From: VGBK01 sp043810615
GTDB lineage: Bacteria; Actinomycetota; Acidimicrobiia; Spongiisociales; UBA11373
Direction of reading: 5' to 3'
Length of the DNA stretch: 5,083 nt
Assembly: GCA_043810615.1 (NCBI GenBank)
Contig: JBDROA010000191.1
Span: forward strand, 1 to 5,083
Both the position numbers and the translations under genes were made by a program. Numbering within the stretch: the first letter of the stretch is position 1; every line of letters starts with the position of its first letter. The notes under the pieces are model-generated. The model had not been told where the DNA came from. It did not search any database and worked only from the letters and a program-made list of their open reading frames with translations. Below are positions 4,868-5,083 of the stretch, one piece after another.

Positions 4868-4902
4868 CTTCCCCCCTCCCCCGTGCTTCCCCCTCCCCCG
4901 TG
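4868..4902. repeat. Two-copy C-rich tandem repeat
   Basis: CTTCCCCCCTCCCCCGTG (4868-4885) is followed directly by CTTCCCCCTCCCCCGTG (4886-4902), which differs by one C. A third CTT follows. On the minus strand each copy contains GGGGAGGG, which fits the E. coli KOPS consensus GGGNAGGG and would point toward the dif-like site 34 to 68 bases away. Confidence 0.7.
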
Positions 4903-4968
4903 CTTGGCGGCGGCGGCCGAGGTGGGGACGACGACGGCTCCGACCGACGGCACTGCTCGACGGCACGA

Positions 4969-4990
4969 GGCGCCGCGGAAGGCGCCGCGG
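4969..4990. repeat. Two-copy direct repeat GGCGCCGCGG
   Basis: GGCGCCGCGG occurs at 4969-4978 and 4981-4990, separated by AA. Each copy combines two short palindromes (GGCGCC and CCGCGG). Function unknown; it may be chance in GC-rich DNA. Confidence 0.45.
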
Positions 4991-5083
4991 GTGAGAGTAC
5001 ATCGGGCCGGCCAAGCCCGGATTGCCTCACGCCCGGGGAATCGGCCGCCTCTCCCCCACCGGGCGCGGGTGAGAACCGCAAGG

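Larger units (their letters stand above)
4835..5083. other. Non-coding region with no recognisable gene
   Basis: This stretch to the window end shows no ORF with family similarity. A minus-strand frame across it is Pro/Ser/Gly-rich low-complexity sequence and does not look coding. It holds the C-rich tandem repeat, the GGCGCCGCGG repeat and an 11-base sequence CGCGGGTGAGA present twice (4986-4996 and 5064-5074). No tRNA cloverleaf or rRNA segment is recognised. The next gene probably starts beyond the window. Confidence 0.5.

Noticed and set aside
4868..4990. Short repeats as a CRISPR array
   Set aside because: The units are directly tandem or two bases apart with no unique spacers, and no cas gene is in the window.
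5031..5064. Inverted repeat GCCCGG...CCGGGC
   Set aside because: Only six base pairs around a 22-base loop and no T run. Expected by chance at this GC content.
4824..5081. Minus-strand ORF across the 3' intergenic region
   Set aside because: Low-complexity Pro/Ser/Gly-rich translation with no motif, crossing the dif-like site and tandem repeats. It is open only because of high GC.

Overview
The window is very GC-rich (third codon positions almost all G or C). It carries genes typical of Actinobacteriota: an LLM-class flavin/F420-type oxidoreductase, an actinobacterial-style acyl-CoA thioesterase and a short CxxC zinc-ribbon protein. Several genes have a TANNNT -10 hexamer only 6 to 9 bases before the start codon, which is the leaderless-transcript layout common in that phylum. 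I read it as an actinobacterial chromosome segment, possibly from an uncultured lineage. No species can be named from the sequence.

Layout. Bases 1-880 (+) hold the 3' part of a large redox protein, a GltD-like NAD(P)H/FAD domain joined to a CoxM-type molybdenum-hydroxylase FAD subunit. A one-base insertion in a run of six C shifts its frame, and the shifted frame runs on into the next gene and gives a misleading chimeric ORF. Next come tag (3-methyladenine DNA glycosylase I, 925-1566, +) and a TesB-like thioesterase (1563-2354, +) that overlaps it by four bases. On the minus strand lie an LLM-class oxidoreductase (2377-3231) and, upstream of it, a thioredoxin with a histidine-rich tail (3274-3678). 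Divergent from thioredoxin is a Dps-family ferroxidase/DNA-protection protein (3840-4319, +), closed by a perfect 13-bp hairpin. Then comes a small CCCH zinc-ribbon protein (4393-4761, +). The last 322 bases hold no convincing gene.

Two non-coding signals stand out. (1) The same 13-bp palindrome, CGTCAC(A/T)GTGACG, occurs in the trx/dps intergenic region and at the start of the zinc-ribbon gene. Each time it sits exactly two bases after a TANNAT -10 hexamer, which suggests one regulator for dps, the zinc-ribbon gene and perhaps trx. (2) An AT-rich island at 4807-4834 has the full layout of a dif site: an 11-bp XerC arm, a 6-bp centre and an 11-bp XerD arm. It closely resembles E. coli dif, and KOPS-like octamers near it point inward from both sides. 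If real, the window lies at the chromosome terminus or at a XerCD-used integration site.

As a group, Tag (alkylation repair), Dps (iron and DNA protection) and thioredoxin (thiol redox) suggest a stress and maintenance neighbourhood, but only the shared palindrome ties any of them together directly.
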